Shown here: positions 1-5,752 of the stretch, piece after piece | How the letters are laid out: each line of letters starts with the position of its first letter | Position numbering within the stretch: the first letter of the stretch is position 1 | DNA from: an uncultured Eubacterium sp. | GTDB taxonomy: Bacteria > Bacillota > Clostridia > Lachnospirales > Lachnospiraceae | Direction of reading: 5' to 3' | NCBI GenBank assembly: GCA_910579145.1 | Contig: CAJTTQ010000011.1 | Location: forward strand, 6,225-12,739 | DNA: 6,515 nt | The notes under the pieces: generated by a model | Databases searched by the model: none | What the model saw: only the letters and a program-made list of their open reading frames with translations | What the model was told of the DNA's origin: nothing | Program-made: the position numbers and the translations under genes

Positions 1-179
1 CCAAAATACTTTGAAAGATTGACCATATCCGTATACGATATCTGAGCCTCTCCCGTTTCATACCTGCTTATACTCTGCTGGTTCATATGGAGAACTTCAG
101 CCAACTGGGATTGCGTCAGTTCTCTCCCCATCCTGAGTTCTTTCAGTTTCTTCCCGATCGAAACATTATCTATTGGCAT
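1..179 (-). CDS. XRE-family helix-turn-helix transcriptional regulator, N-terminal part only
   Basis: This is a short open frame read by translating the minus strand; it begins at ATG 179-177 and runs off the left edge after 59 codons, so the C-terminal part is missing. A Shine-Dalgarno sequence GAGGTG (minus strand of 187-192) lies 7 nt before the ATG. The protein starts MPIDNVSIGKKLKELRMGRE and continues with a classic HTH_3/Cro-CI domain at about residues 8-58: helix 2 reads TQSQLAEVL, and the recognition helix and following turn read NQQSISRYETG. Such proteins bind palindromic operators as dimers and often control their own gene. What follows the HTH (phage-repressor-like, sensor or toxin-antitoxin partner) cannot be seen. 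Two matching palindromes lie directly upstream at 238-273 and are the obvious candidate binding sites. It is separated from prfA by about 140 nt and is probably not part of the prfA operon proper. Family assignment is firm; specific role unknown. Confidence 0.9.
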   Translation of the reverse strand, partial: MPIDNVSIGKKLKELRMGRELTQSQLAEVLHMNQQSISRYETGEAQISYTDMVNLSKYF

Positions 180-208
180 AAATGTACACCTCATAACCTT
201 TTTCTTTC

Positions 209-214
209 ATTATA
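209..214 (-). promoter_or_regulatory. Candidate -10 element of the XRE regulator gene
   Basis: The minus strand reads TATAAT here, a perfect -10 hexamer about 30 nt before the ATG at 179. At 16-18 bp upstream the -35 region (around 231-238) is A/T-rich but has no resemblance to TTGACA, so the promoter would be weak or need help. The palindrome at 238-252 sits exactly next to the expected -35. That layout would suit autoregulation in either direction, activation or repression. Inferred from sequence only. Confidence 0.5.
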
Positions 215-237
215 ATGTTTCAATAGGGGGATTTTAT

Positions 238-252
238 ACACGGATTCCGTGT
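238..252. promoter_or_regulatory. Operator-like palindrome, copy proximal to the XRE gene
   Basis: The sequence ACACGGATTCCGTGT is a perfect 7-1-7 inverted repeat (ACACGGA / TCCGTGT). It lies just upstream of the expected -35 region of the XRE gene and shares its half-site ACACG/CGTGT with a second palindrome centred 21 bp away. Size and symmetry fit a dimeric HTH regulator. Binding by the neighbouring XRE protein is inferred, not shown. Confidence 0.55.
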
Positions 253-258
253 GTCCAT

Positions 259-273
259 ACACGAATTCCGTGT
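259..273. promoter_or_regulatory. Operator-like palindrome, distal copy
   Basis: The sequence ACACGAATTCCGTGT has matching arms ACACG and CGTGT around a five-base centre, and differs from the proximal copy at only two of fifteen positions. The centres, at 245 and 266, are 21 bp apart, which is two helical turns and puts both sites on the same DNA face. This suggests cooperative binding of two dimers. Confidence 0.55.
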
Positions 274-319
274 TTTATTTTGCCTGCTGATACACCGGTT
301 CGTTGGAATATCCCGTAGT

Positions 320-1393
320 CTACTCTTCGTTTAACCGGCTCAGACGGATTGCCTGATCAGCAGCAATCAGACTGTCTATCACCTCATCCAGGTCACCGTC
401 AATGATCGAATCCAGACGGTGCAGTGTAAGTTTGATCCGATGGTCGGTCACCCGTCCCTGCGGATAGTTATAGGTTCGTATTTTTTCAGAGCGGTCACCA
501 GTACCAATCTGGCTTCTCCTCTTCTCTGCTTCCTCATCGTGTGCTTTCGCGCATTCTAGTTCATACAGTCTCGCGCGCAGAACTTTCAACGCCTTATCTT
601 TATTTTTCAACTGTGATTTCTCATCCTGGCAGGAAATCACGATCCCTGTCGGCAGATGTGTCAGCCGCACGGCGGAGTCGGTCGTATTGACACACTGACC
701 GCCGTTTCCCGAGGCGCGGAATACGTCAAACTTACAGTCGTTCATATCAATTTCCACCTCGACATCTTCCACTTCCGGCATGATCGCCACCGTAGCCGTA
801 GAGGTGTGGATACGTCCGCCGGACTCCGTCGCCGGAATCCTCTGCACGCGGTGGACGCCGCTCTCGTATTTCAGTTTGGAATACGCGCCTGAGCCATTGA
901 TCATAAATACGATCTCCTTAAAACCTCCGATCCCATTTTCATTGGAATTCATCGTGTCGATCTTCCAGCGGTTCCTCTCCGCGTATTTACAATACATCCG
1001 GTACAGATCAGCGGCAAACAGCGCCGCCTCGTCACCGCCGGCCCCGCCGCGGATCTCCACGATCACATTTTTATCATCATTGGGATCCTTCGGTAAAAGT
1101 AAGATACGCAATTCCTGTTCGATCGTCTCGACATTTGCCTTGCACTCGTTCAACTCCTCTTTCGCGAGTTCACGCATTTCCTCGTCATTTTCTTCGTCCA
1201 GGATTGCCAGACTGTCCTCGATCCCGTCTTTTGCCGCTTTATATTCCTCATATTTCGCCACGACCGGTTCCAGATCTGCCTGTTCCTTCATCAATCTCTG
1301 ATAGCGGTCTTGATCGTTCAGTACATCTGGCTCACTCAGTTCATTTAGAACCTCTTCGTACCGAAGCCGCGTATCTTCCAATTTGTCAAACAT
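320..1393 (-). CDS. prfA: Peptide chain release factor 1 (RF1)
   Basis: RF1 recognises UAA and UAG in the ribosomal A site and triggers release of the finished protein. The product is 357 residues, normal for the family. It has the N-terminal coiled helical domain (about 1-95), an acidic GGAGGDEAALFA stretch (about 116-127), the codon-recognition PAT motif at residues 187-189 within RIPATESGGRIHTST, which marks it as RF1 rather than RF2 (SPF), and the catalytic GGQ at 231-233 within SGNGGQCVNTTDSAVRLTH. I chose ATG 1393: an AGGAAAGG ribosome site lies 9 nt upstream and the protein then begins MFDKLED, as RF1 usually does. A longer reading from TTG 1402 adds MSV, but that codon abuts the ribosome site. 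The ATG overlaps the end of prmC by 8 nt (ATGTTTGA), implying translational coupling with the enzyme that methylates its GGQ. The stop is TAG; no clear terminator follows. Confidence 0.98.
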   Translation of the reverse strand: MFDKLEDTRLRYEEVLNELSEPDVLNDQDRYQRLMKEQADLEPVVAKYEEYKAAKDGIEDSLAILDEENDEEMRELAKEELNECKANVETIEQELRILLLPKDPNDDKNVIVEIRGGAGGDEAALFAADLYRMYCKYAERNRWKIDTMNSNENGIGGFKEIVFMINGSGAYSKLKYESGVHRVQRIPATESGGRIHTSTATVAIMPEVEDVEVEIDMNDCKFDVFRASGNGGQCVNTTDSAVRLTHLPTGIVISCQDEKSQLKNKDKALKVLRARLYELECAKAHDEEAEKRRSQIGTGDRSEKIRTYNYPQGRVTDHRIKLTLHRLDSIIDGDLDEVIDSLIAADQAIRLSRLNEE

Positions 1394-2267
1394 CACACTC
1401 AACCTTTCCTCGATCCATCACACCAAGAACAACCCGGTCATTCCCGGCCAGATCCTTTCGAATTTCTATCTTCTCAAACCCGCGTCCGCGCATGAGCGCG
1501 CACACATCTCTACCCTGCTGATGACCAATTTCAAAACAGAGCGTTCCGTGGTCAGCCAGATACAACGGAGCCTGACGGATGATCTCACGGTAAAACGCAA
1601 GTCCGTCCACGCCGCCGTCGAGAGCCGTCACCGGCTCAAACCGGGCGACCTCCGGCATAAGTCCCGGAATGGTTTCAGATTCTATATAAGGCGGATTTGA
1701 CACGATCCAATCAAAAACACCTCGTATATTCTCAAATAAGTCGCCGCGCACAAGTTCTGTCGGCGTGTGGTAGCGGTAATCGTCCCCCTCACGGAACCGT
1801 TTGAGGTTGCGCTGCGCCACATAAAGAGCCTCTTTCGAAATATCCCCGAGTACCAGATGGGACGGCTTTCCCCATACACCGATGCTGAGGCCGATACATC
1901 CCGATCCCGTACAAAGGTCAAGAACCCTCTCTCCCCCGCACATCGGGTAAACGATCTCCACGAGCGTTTCCGTATCCTGTCTCGGAATCAGCACATGTTC
2001 ATCCACTTCAAATGGAAGTCCCATAAATTCCGTATATCCGGTGATATACTCCAGCGGCACACGCCGGCTGCGCTTCTCGATGTACGCCTCGTACTTCTTT
2101 TTCGTACCGGCACACACCTCTTCCTCTCTCCGCAGAAAGTAGCGGCTCCTGTCCAGCTTTTCGTCAAAACAGGCCTGAAGAAGATACCACGCGCACAACG
2201 CCGCCTCCGGCACATCCGAGAGGACGAGCTGGCCCTCTCCCCATTCCAGCAGACTCCTGAGCGTCAT
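1386..2267 (-). CDS. prmC: Release factor glutamine methyltransferase
   Basis: PrmC uses S-adenosylmethionine to methylate the glutamine of the GGQ motif in release factors RF1 and RF2, which raises their release activity. The 293-residue product has an N-terminal helical release-factor-binding domain (about 1-75), the linking motif PLEYITGYTEFMGLPF with IPRQDTE (71-100), SAM-binding motif I VLDLCTGSGCIGL (115-127), and the substrate-glutamine motif NPPY at 191-194, followed by the conserved EPVTALDGGVDGLAFYREI. Length is close to that of other PrmC proteins. The ATG overlaps the stop of the upstream gene as ATGA, with an AGGGA ribosome site 7 nt before it, so translation is probably coupled. 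Its C-terminal end overlaps prfA. Here the modifying enzyme comes before its substrate gene, the reverse of the prfA-prmC order in E. coli and Bacillus. All catalytic motifs are intact. Confidence 0.97.
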   Translation of the reverse strand: MTLRSLLEWGEGQLVLSDVPEAALCAWYLLQACFDEKLDRSRYFLRREEEVCAGTKKKYEAYIEKRSRRVPLEYITGYTEFMGLPFEVDEHVLIPRQDTETLVEIVYPMCGGERVLDLCTGSGCIGLSIGVWGKPSHLVLGDISKEALYVAQRNLKRFREGDDYRYHTPTELVRGDLFENIRGVFDWIVSNPPYIESETIPGLMPEVARFEPVTALDGGVDGLAFYREIIRQAPLYLADHGTLCFEIGHQQGRDVCALMRGRGFEKIEIRKDLAGNDRVVLGVMDRGKVECDV

Positions 2268-3400
2268 GTCTCATTCCCTTTATCCGGGACACCCGGGTCT
2301 TCAAAATAGCGGTCCAGTGCCTGAAGGATCTCATCGTCTTCCTCATCCTCGAGATCGACCTCTACCACTTCAAATCCTTCCGGTTCCTGCTCTTGTCCTT
2401 TTTTTGATGTTCCCTCTGCTGCCTGCTCCGCATCCGCCGCCGGTTCTTTCGCCGCCGCCTGCTCCGCAGAAGAGACCGGTCCCGCCGGTTCAAAGGCCTC
2501 CTCTTCTTTCAAAAACGCTCTCCAGTCAAACACCGCTTCCACCGACGCGATCGCCACCTGCAGCATATCGCCATCCGGCTCCTTTGTCGTGAGAGACTGA
2601 AGCCAGAGACCTGGTTTGCTGAGGATGCCGATCACCGGGTTATCACTTTTTCCAGCGATCATGATACATTCGTACGAAATACCGGCGATCACTGGTATGA
2701 GAAGAATACGAAACACCATACGGACCCACATATTCGATACCGAAATGAACATAAACAGCAATATGCTCACAAACATGACAACGAGCATAAAACTGGTGCC
2801 GCATCTTTTGTGTACCGTCGTCTGTCTGGCGGCATTTTCCACCGTCAGTTCATACCCATGTTCGATGCAGTTGATACATTTATGCTCTGCTCCGTGGTAC
2901 ATAAAAACGCGCCGTATGTCCTCCATATAAGAGATCGCTTTCACATAACCGACGAACAGGGCTACCCGGATCACTCCTTCGATCAGTCCTCGGACATGAA
3001 CAGAGTGGATCTTGGAGGAAAGAAGTTCCGAAACGAAAAAGGGCAGTAGTACAAAAAGGCCGATCGCCAGCATGACCCCTGCCATGACGGCTAGTCCCAT
3101 CAAAAGTTCTTCTTTTTTCCCCTTTTTTTCCTTATCCGAAGACCGGTTCTCCTCTTCTTCCCAAAAGCCAGAAGAGTAATTCAGCGTCTTCATTCCCATA
3201 ATGACAGACTCTGCAAATGAGACAACACCGCGGATGATCGGAACCCTCAAAAAGGCGTACTTGTCTTTCAAACTCTTATACGTATCGATCTTCGTCTCGA
3301 TCTCTCCGTCCGGTTTACGCACTGAAACAGCATATTTCCCGGCGCCCTTCATCATAACACCCTCAATGACTGCTTGTCCGCCAATTCCCGAATACCTCAT
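2264..3400 (-). CDS. DUF1385 (YqhQ-type) multi-spanning membrane protein of unknown function
   Basis: This belongs to the DUF1385 family (YqhQ in Bacillus subtilis), for which I know no firmly established biochemical role. The 378-residue product opens with the family signature GGQAVIEGVMM (residues 7-17). It has likely membrane spans at about 99-127, 139-157, 204-220 and 227-248. A conserved block of His and Cys residues lies between spans two and three: YHGAEHKCINCIE (168-180) and HKRCGTSF (197-204). These could bind metal, which is inference. The last 75 residues or so form a low-complexity Ala/Glu tail ending in an acidic stretch and a short amphipathic segment (EILQALDRYFED). I chose ATG 3400, which has an AGG ribosome site 6 nt upstream, over TTG 3406, which has no room for one. 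The gene overlaps prmC by ATGA and has its own candidate promoter near 3492-3519. Family assignment is secure; function is open. Confidence 0.92.
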   Translation of the reverse strand: MRYSGIGGQAVIEGVMMKGAGKYAVSVRKPDGEIETKIDTYKSLKDKYAFLRVPIIRGVVSFAESVIMGMKTLNYSSGFWEEEENRSSDKEKKGKKEELLMGLAVMAGVMLAIGLFVLLPFFVSELLSSKIHSVHVRGLIEGVIRVALFVGYVKAISYMEDIRRVFMYHGAEHKCINCIEHGYELTVENAARQTTVHKRCGTSFMLVVMFVSILLFMFISVSNMWVRMVFRILLIPVIAGISYECIMIAGKSDNPVIGILSKPGLWLQSLTTKEPDGDMLQVAIASVEAVFDWRAFLKEEEAFEPAGPVSSAEQAAAKEPAADAEQAAEGTSKKGQEQEPEGFEVVEVDLEDEEDDEILQALDRYFEDPGVPDKGNET

Positions 3401-3530
3401 AACCAACCTCGTTTCATTTTAGAACTATGATTGCCAATATGAAATAACTCCGCAGTTCTCTTCCTACATACATACCGAGACCTGTGGAGCCATTATACAT
3501 TCGTCATTTGCTTTTGAAAGCCGAACAGAC
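3401..3530 (-). promoter_or_regulatory. Intergenic region with candidate promoter for the DUF1385-prmC-prfA operon
   Basis: On the minus strand there is a perfect -10 hexamer TATAAT (3497-3492) and, 16 bp upstream, TTTCAA (3519-3514) as a weak -35 sharing three of six bases with TTGACA. This would give a leader of roughly 85 nt before ATG 3400. The leader contains a possible long-range pairing AGAACT/AGTTCT (arms at 3421-3426 and 3454-3459, 27-nt loop), too weak to call. No GC-rich hairpin with a T-run follows rpmE, so read-through from rpmE is also likely. Confidence 0.45.
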
Positions 3531-3731
3531 TTATTTTAAGCCATATCTGCGGTTAAACTTATCAATCGCACCGCGGGCTGCCATAGACTTCTGCTGTCCC
3601 GTATAGAACGGATGGCATTTGGAACATACTTCCACATGGATATCCTCTTTCGTCGAGCCTGTCACAAATTCATTTCCGCAGTTGCAGACAACCTTCGCCT
3701 GATAGTACTCAGGATGGATTCCCTCTCTCAT
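3531..3731 (-). CDS. rpmE: 50S ribosomal protein L31, zinc-binding type
   Basis: L31 is a small protein of the large ribosomal subunit that bridges toward the small subunit. The 66-residue product starts MREGIHPEYYQAKVVCNCGN, the typical type A L31 beginning. It carries all four zinc ligands of the C+ form, Cys16, Cys18, Cys36 and Cys39 (CNC...CSKC), then HPFYTGQQK and a basic C-terminal tail ending NRRYGLK. A strong AGAGGTG ribosome site lies 7 nt before the ATG. The gene sits between rho and the DUF1385 gene, an order common in Firmicutes, and has its own likely promoter at 3782-3810. Because it is the zinc-binding form, a zinc-free paralogue might exist elsewhere in the genome; nothing in this window shows one. 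Confidence 0.98.
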   Translation of the reverse strand: MREGIHPEYYQAKVVCNCGNEFVTGSTKEDIHVEVCSKCHPFYTGQQKSMAARGAIDKFNRRYGLK

Positions 3732-3781
3732 GTATTTTCACCTCTCTAAACTATTTTCATTCTCTTAAAAACGGCTTTTTC

Positions 3782-3810
3782 ATTGTACCATGCTTTTCAA
3801 TAAAATGCAA
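3782..3810 (-). promoter_or_regulatory. Probable promoter of rpmE
   Basis: On the minus strand TTGCAT (3810-3805) is followed after exactly 17 bp by TACAAT (3787-3782), and the -10 is extended by an upstream TGG (TGnTACAAT). The predicted start of transcription is near 3775, giving a leader of about 45 nt. The -35 begins only 7 nt past the rho stop codon. Two direct copies of ATTGAAAAG (minus strand of 3814-3822 and 3793-3801) flank the -35, spaced 21 bp. Confidence 0.6.
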
Positions 3811-3817
3811 GTACTTT

Positions 3818-5734
3818 TCAATGAAGCTTTATTTTTTTTATCGTTTCCACGAATTCTTTATTGTTTTTCGTCCTTCGGAACAGATTGATGATCTGCTCGA
3901 GGTTTCCTTCCGTATTGGAGTTCCCGCCCAGCGCTTTGCGCATGACAAAGACGGCTTCCAGCTCATCCCGGCTCAAAAGCAGGTCCTCCCGCCTCGTACT
4001 GGATTTCTGTATATCAATGGCAGGAAATACTCGTTTTTCCGACAAGTGCCTGTCGAGGACAATTTCCATATTTCCCGTCCCTTTAAATTCCTCGAACACC
4101 ACGTCATCCATACGGCTTCCCGTATCCACGAGCGCCGTCGCAAGGATCGTAAGGCTGCCGCCTTCCCGCATATTACGCGCCGCGCCGAAAAAGCGTTTCG
4201 GCATATGGAGCGCTGCCGGGTCCAGTCCACCCGAAAGTGTTCGTCCGCTCGGCGTCACCGTTAGGTTGTATGCCCTTGCCAGCCTGGTAATACTGTCAAG
4301 CAACACGACCACATCGTCCCCACCCTCGACAAGGCGCTTGGCGCGCTCGATCACCATCTCGGAAACCCTGCGGTGGTTTTCCGGAAGTTCGTCAAAGGTC
4401 GAGTAAATGACGTCCACGCGCTCTCCCTCGATGGATTCCTTGATGTCTGTCACCTCTTCTGGACGCTCATCGATCAGGAGGATCAGCAGGTGCATCTTCG
4501 GATAATTTTTCGTAATGGCGCTGGCAACCTGCTTCATCAGCGTCGTCTTTCCTGTTTTCGGCTGGGAAACGATCATACCCCTCTGTCCTTTCCCGATCGG
4601 GGAAATAAGATCCAGCATTCTCATAGACACGCCGGCATTTGGAGTTTCAAGATGGATCCTCTCGTTCGGAAAAATAGGTGTGAGATCTTCAAATTTATTT
4701 CGATGGGCCAAATATGTGATCTTGCGCTCATTGACCCGTTTCATGTAAAGAAGTGCGCTGAATTTCTCGTTCTGTGTCTTGACACGCAGGTTCCCCTCGA
4801 TGATATCTCCGGTACGAAGGCCAAAGCGCCGGAGAAACGCGGGAGAGACATACACGTCATTTTCGCCCGGCAGGAAGTTATCACAGCGAATAAACCCATA
4901 TCCTTCGGACATCACTTCCAAAATACCTTTTTTCGTAATGCCGCTGTCTAACTCTTTCATCTCGGTCGGATGTACGTCGGTCACATGCCGGTCTTTCGCG
5001 ATCGTGATCAGCCCCGCTTTTTCTACCTCCTCTAACGGCCGGTATGTCGGCGGCTCTGACACGGTATTCTGCCTGGTCTCATACCGCTGCTCGTTCCTCG
5101 TGTCCTGATGGTTTTCGTATCTTCCATTGCCGCCCGGCTGCTCTGCCGCGGTATTCTGTCTGGACTCGTACCGCCTCTCACTCCTCGTATCCTGACGGTT
5201 TTCATATCTTCCATTGCCGCCCGGCTGCTGCCGGTATGCCGGCTTCTCTGCCACAGTATTTGATCTCGCGTCATACCGCTGCTCGTTCCTCATATCCTGA
5301 CGGTTTTCATATCTTCCACTGCCGCCCGGCGGCTCTGACACGGTATTCTGCCTGGGCTCGTACCGCCTCTCACTCCTCGTGTCCTGGCGGTTTTCATATC
5401 TTCCACTGCCGCCCGGCTGCTGCCGCGCGCGGAATCGGTCATCGTGATTTGGTACATACGTATACGTCTGTTTGCTGTGATCCTCATTTTTCGCTTTCGG
5501 TTTCATGCCCGGCGCCCTGTCCGCATTCGTGTGTTCTGCCTTTGACTCCGTCCTTGGCCTTCCTGCCTTTTTCGCCTCTTTCTTTCCTCCATCGGACTCC
5601 GCCTGCGCTCCGCCGCCGATCTGTCTCTCGATCTCCTGTAAAAGTTCCGCTTTCCGCAAGCCGGATATACCTTTGATTCCTTTTTCCTTAGCCAATTCCC
5701 GAAGTTCCTTTAAAGACATGTTTTGTAAATTCAT
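3818..5734 (-). CDS. rho: Transcription termination factor Rho with a long repetitive N-terminal insert
   Basis: Rho is the hexameric RNA-dependent ATPase/translocase that ends transcription of untranslated RNA. The 638-residue product has a Rho_N SAP-like domain (about 3-38), a basic low-complexity linker (43-106), four disordered repeats (107-232), the cold-shock-like RNA-binding domain with GYGFIR (about 265-335), and the RecA-like ATPase core. The core shows Walker A QPKTGKTT (391-398), Walker B VVVLLDSITRLARAYN (475-490), Q-loop LSGGLDPAALHMPK (500-513), GSRMDD (539-544) and the likely arginine finger in SSTRRED (Arg581). All catalytic parts look intact. E. coli Rho is 419 residues, so most of the extra length is the insert. 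The ATG has an AAAGGAAA ribosome site about 8 nt upstream and lies 18 nt after the stop of the UDP-sugar enzyme gene, so the two are probably co-transcribed. No clear terminator follows; rpmE starts from its own promoter. Confidence 0.98.
   Translation of the reverse strand: MNLQNMSLKELRELAKEKGIKGISGLRKAELLQEIERQIGGGAQAESDGGKKEAKKAGRPRTESKAEHTNADRAPGMKPKAKNEDHSKQTYTYVPNHDDRFRARQQPGGSGRYENRQDTRSERRYEPRQNTVSEPPGGSGRYENRQDMRNEQRYDARSNTVAEKPAYRQQPGGNGRYENRQDTRSERRYESRQNTAAEQPGGNGRYENHQDTRNEQRYETRQNTVSEPPTYRPLEEVEKAGLITIAKDRHVTDVHPTEMKELDSGITKKGILEVMSEGYGFIRCDNFLPGENDVYVSPAFLRRFGLRTGDIIEGNLRVKTQNEKFSALLYMKRVNERKITYLAHRNKFEDLTPIFPNERIHLETPNAGVSMRMLDLISPIGKGQRGMIVSQPKTGKTTLMKQVASAITKNYPKMHLLILLIDERPEEVTDIKESIEGERVDVIYSTFDELPENHRRVSEMVIERAKRLVEGGDDVVVLLDSITRLARAYNLTVTPSGRTLSGGLDPAALHMPKRFFGAARNMREGGSLTILATALVDTGSRMDDVVFEEFKGTGNMEIVLDRHLSEKRVFPAIDIQKSSTRREDLLLSRDELEAVFVMRKALGGNSNTEGNLEQIINLFRRTKNNKEFVETIKKIKLH
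5039..5416 (-). repeat. Four in-frame imperfect tandem repeats inside rho
   Basis: Four units encode residues 107-135, 136-170, 171-199 and 200-232 of Rho (DNA 5330-5416, 5225-5329, 5138-5224, 5039-5137). Each starts PGG(S/N)GRYEN(R/H)QD, followed by (T/M)R(S/N)E(R/Q)RY. Units alternate in type: 1 and 3 carry SERR, 2 and 4 carry NEQR and end in PAYRQ or PTYRP. This makes a 64-residue (192 bp) higher-order duplication. Units 1 and 3 are both 87 bp and differ at about 8 positions by eye, so the duplication is fairly recent or homogenised. Composition is rich in Arg, Gln, Asn, Tyr, Gly and Glu, with no hydrophobic core. Confidence 0.95.
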
Positions 5735-5752
5735 TCCACTTTCCTTTCTCTC

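Larger units (their letters stand above)
180..319. other. Intergenic region between prfA and the XRE regulator gene
   Basis: These 140 nt hold the XRE gene's ribosome site, a TATAAT -10, and the two palindromes at 238-273. There is no T-tract-backed hairpin that would clearly stop transcription leaving prfA, so the XRE gene may get some read-through from the operon. No further gene is seen here. Confidence 0.7.

Noticed and set aside
259..280. Palindrome followed by TTTATTTT on the plus strand, considered as a plus-strand terminator
   Set aside because: Five-base-pair stem, no plus-strand gene upstream, and a near-identical second palindrome nearby points to an operator instead.
295..338. 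Inverted repeat CCGGTT/AACCGG spanning the end of prfA, considered as a terminator
   Set aside because: Only 6 bp of stem with a 32-nt loop and no T-run on the minus strand after it.
780..1301. Plus-strand open frame of 173 codons opposite prfA
   Set aside because: Low-complexity Ser/Phe/Arg-rich translation typical of an antisense shadow; prfA on the minus strand carries every expected motif.
3766..3779. AAAAAGCCGTTTTT hairpin in the rpmE leader, considered as a terminator or attenuator
   Set aside because: Stem is only five A-T pairs, too weak, and no following T-tract.
4373..4951. Plus-strand open frame of 192 codons opposite the rho core
   Set aside because: Antisense shadow of conserved Rho sequence with no family resemblance.
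5039..5416. Possible CRISPR-like array because of regularly spaced repeats
   Set aside because: Units are in frame, encode protein inside rho, and the segments between the most conserved parts are also repeats rather than unique spacers.
5044..5676. Long plus-strand open frame of 210 codons opposite the rho repeat region, with repeating peptide segments
   Set aside because: Its repetition is the mirror of the rho repeats on the other strand; it has no recognisable domain and no supporting start context, while rho itself is certain.
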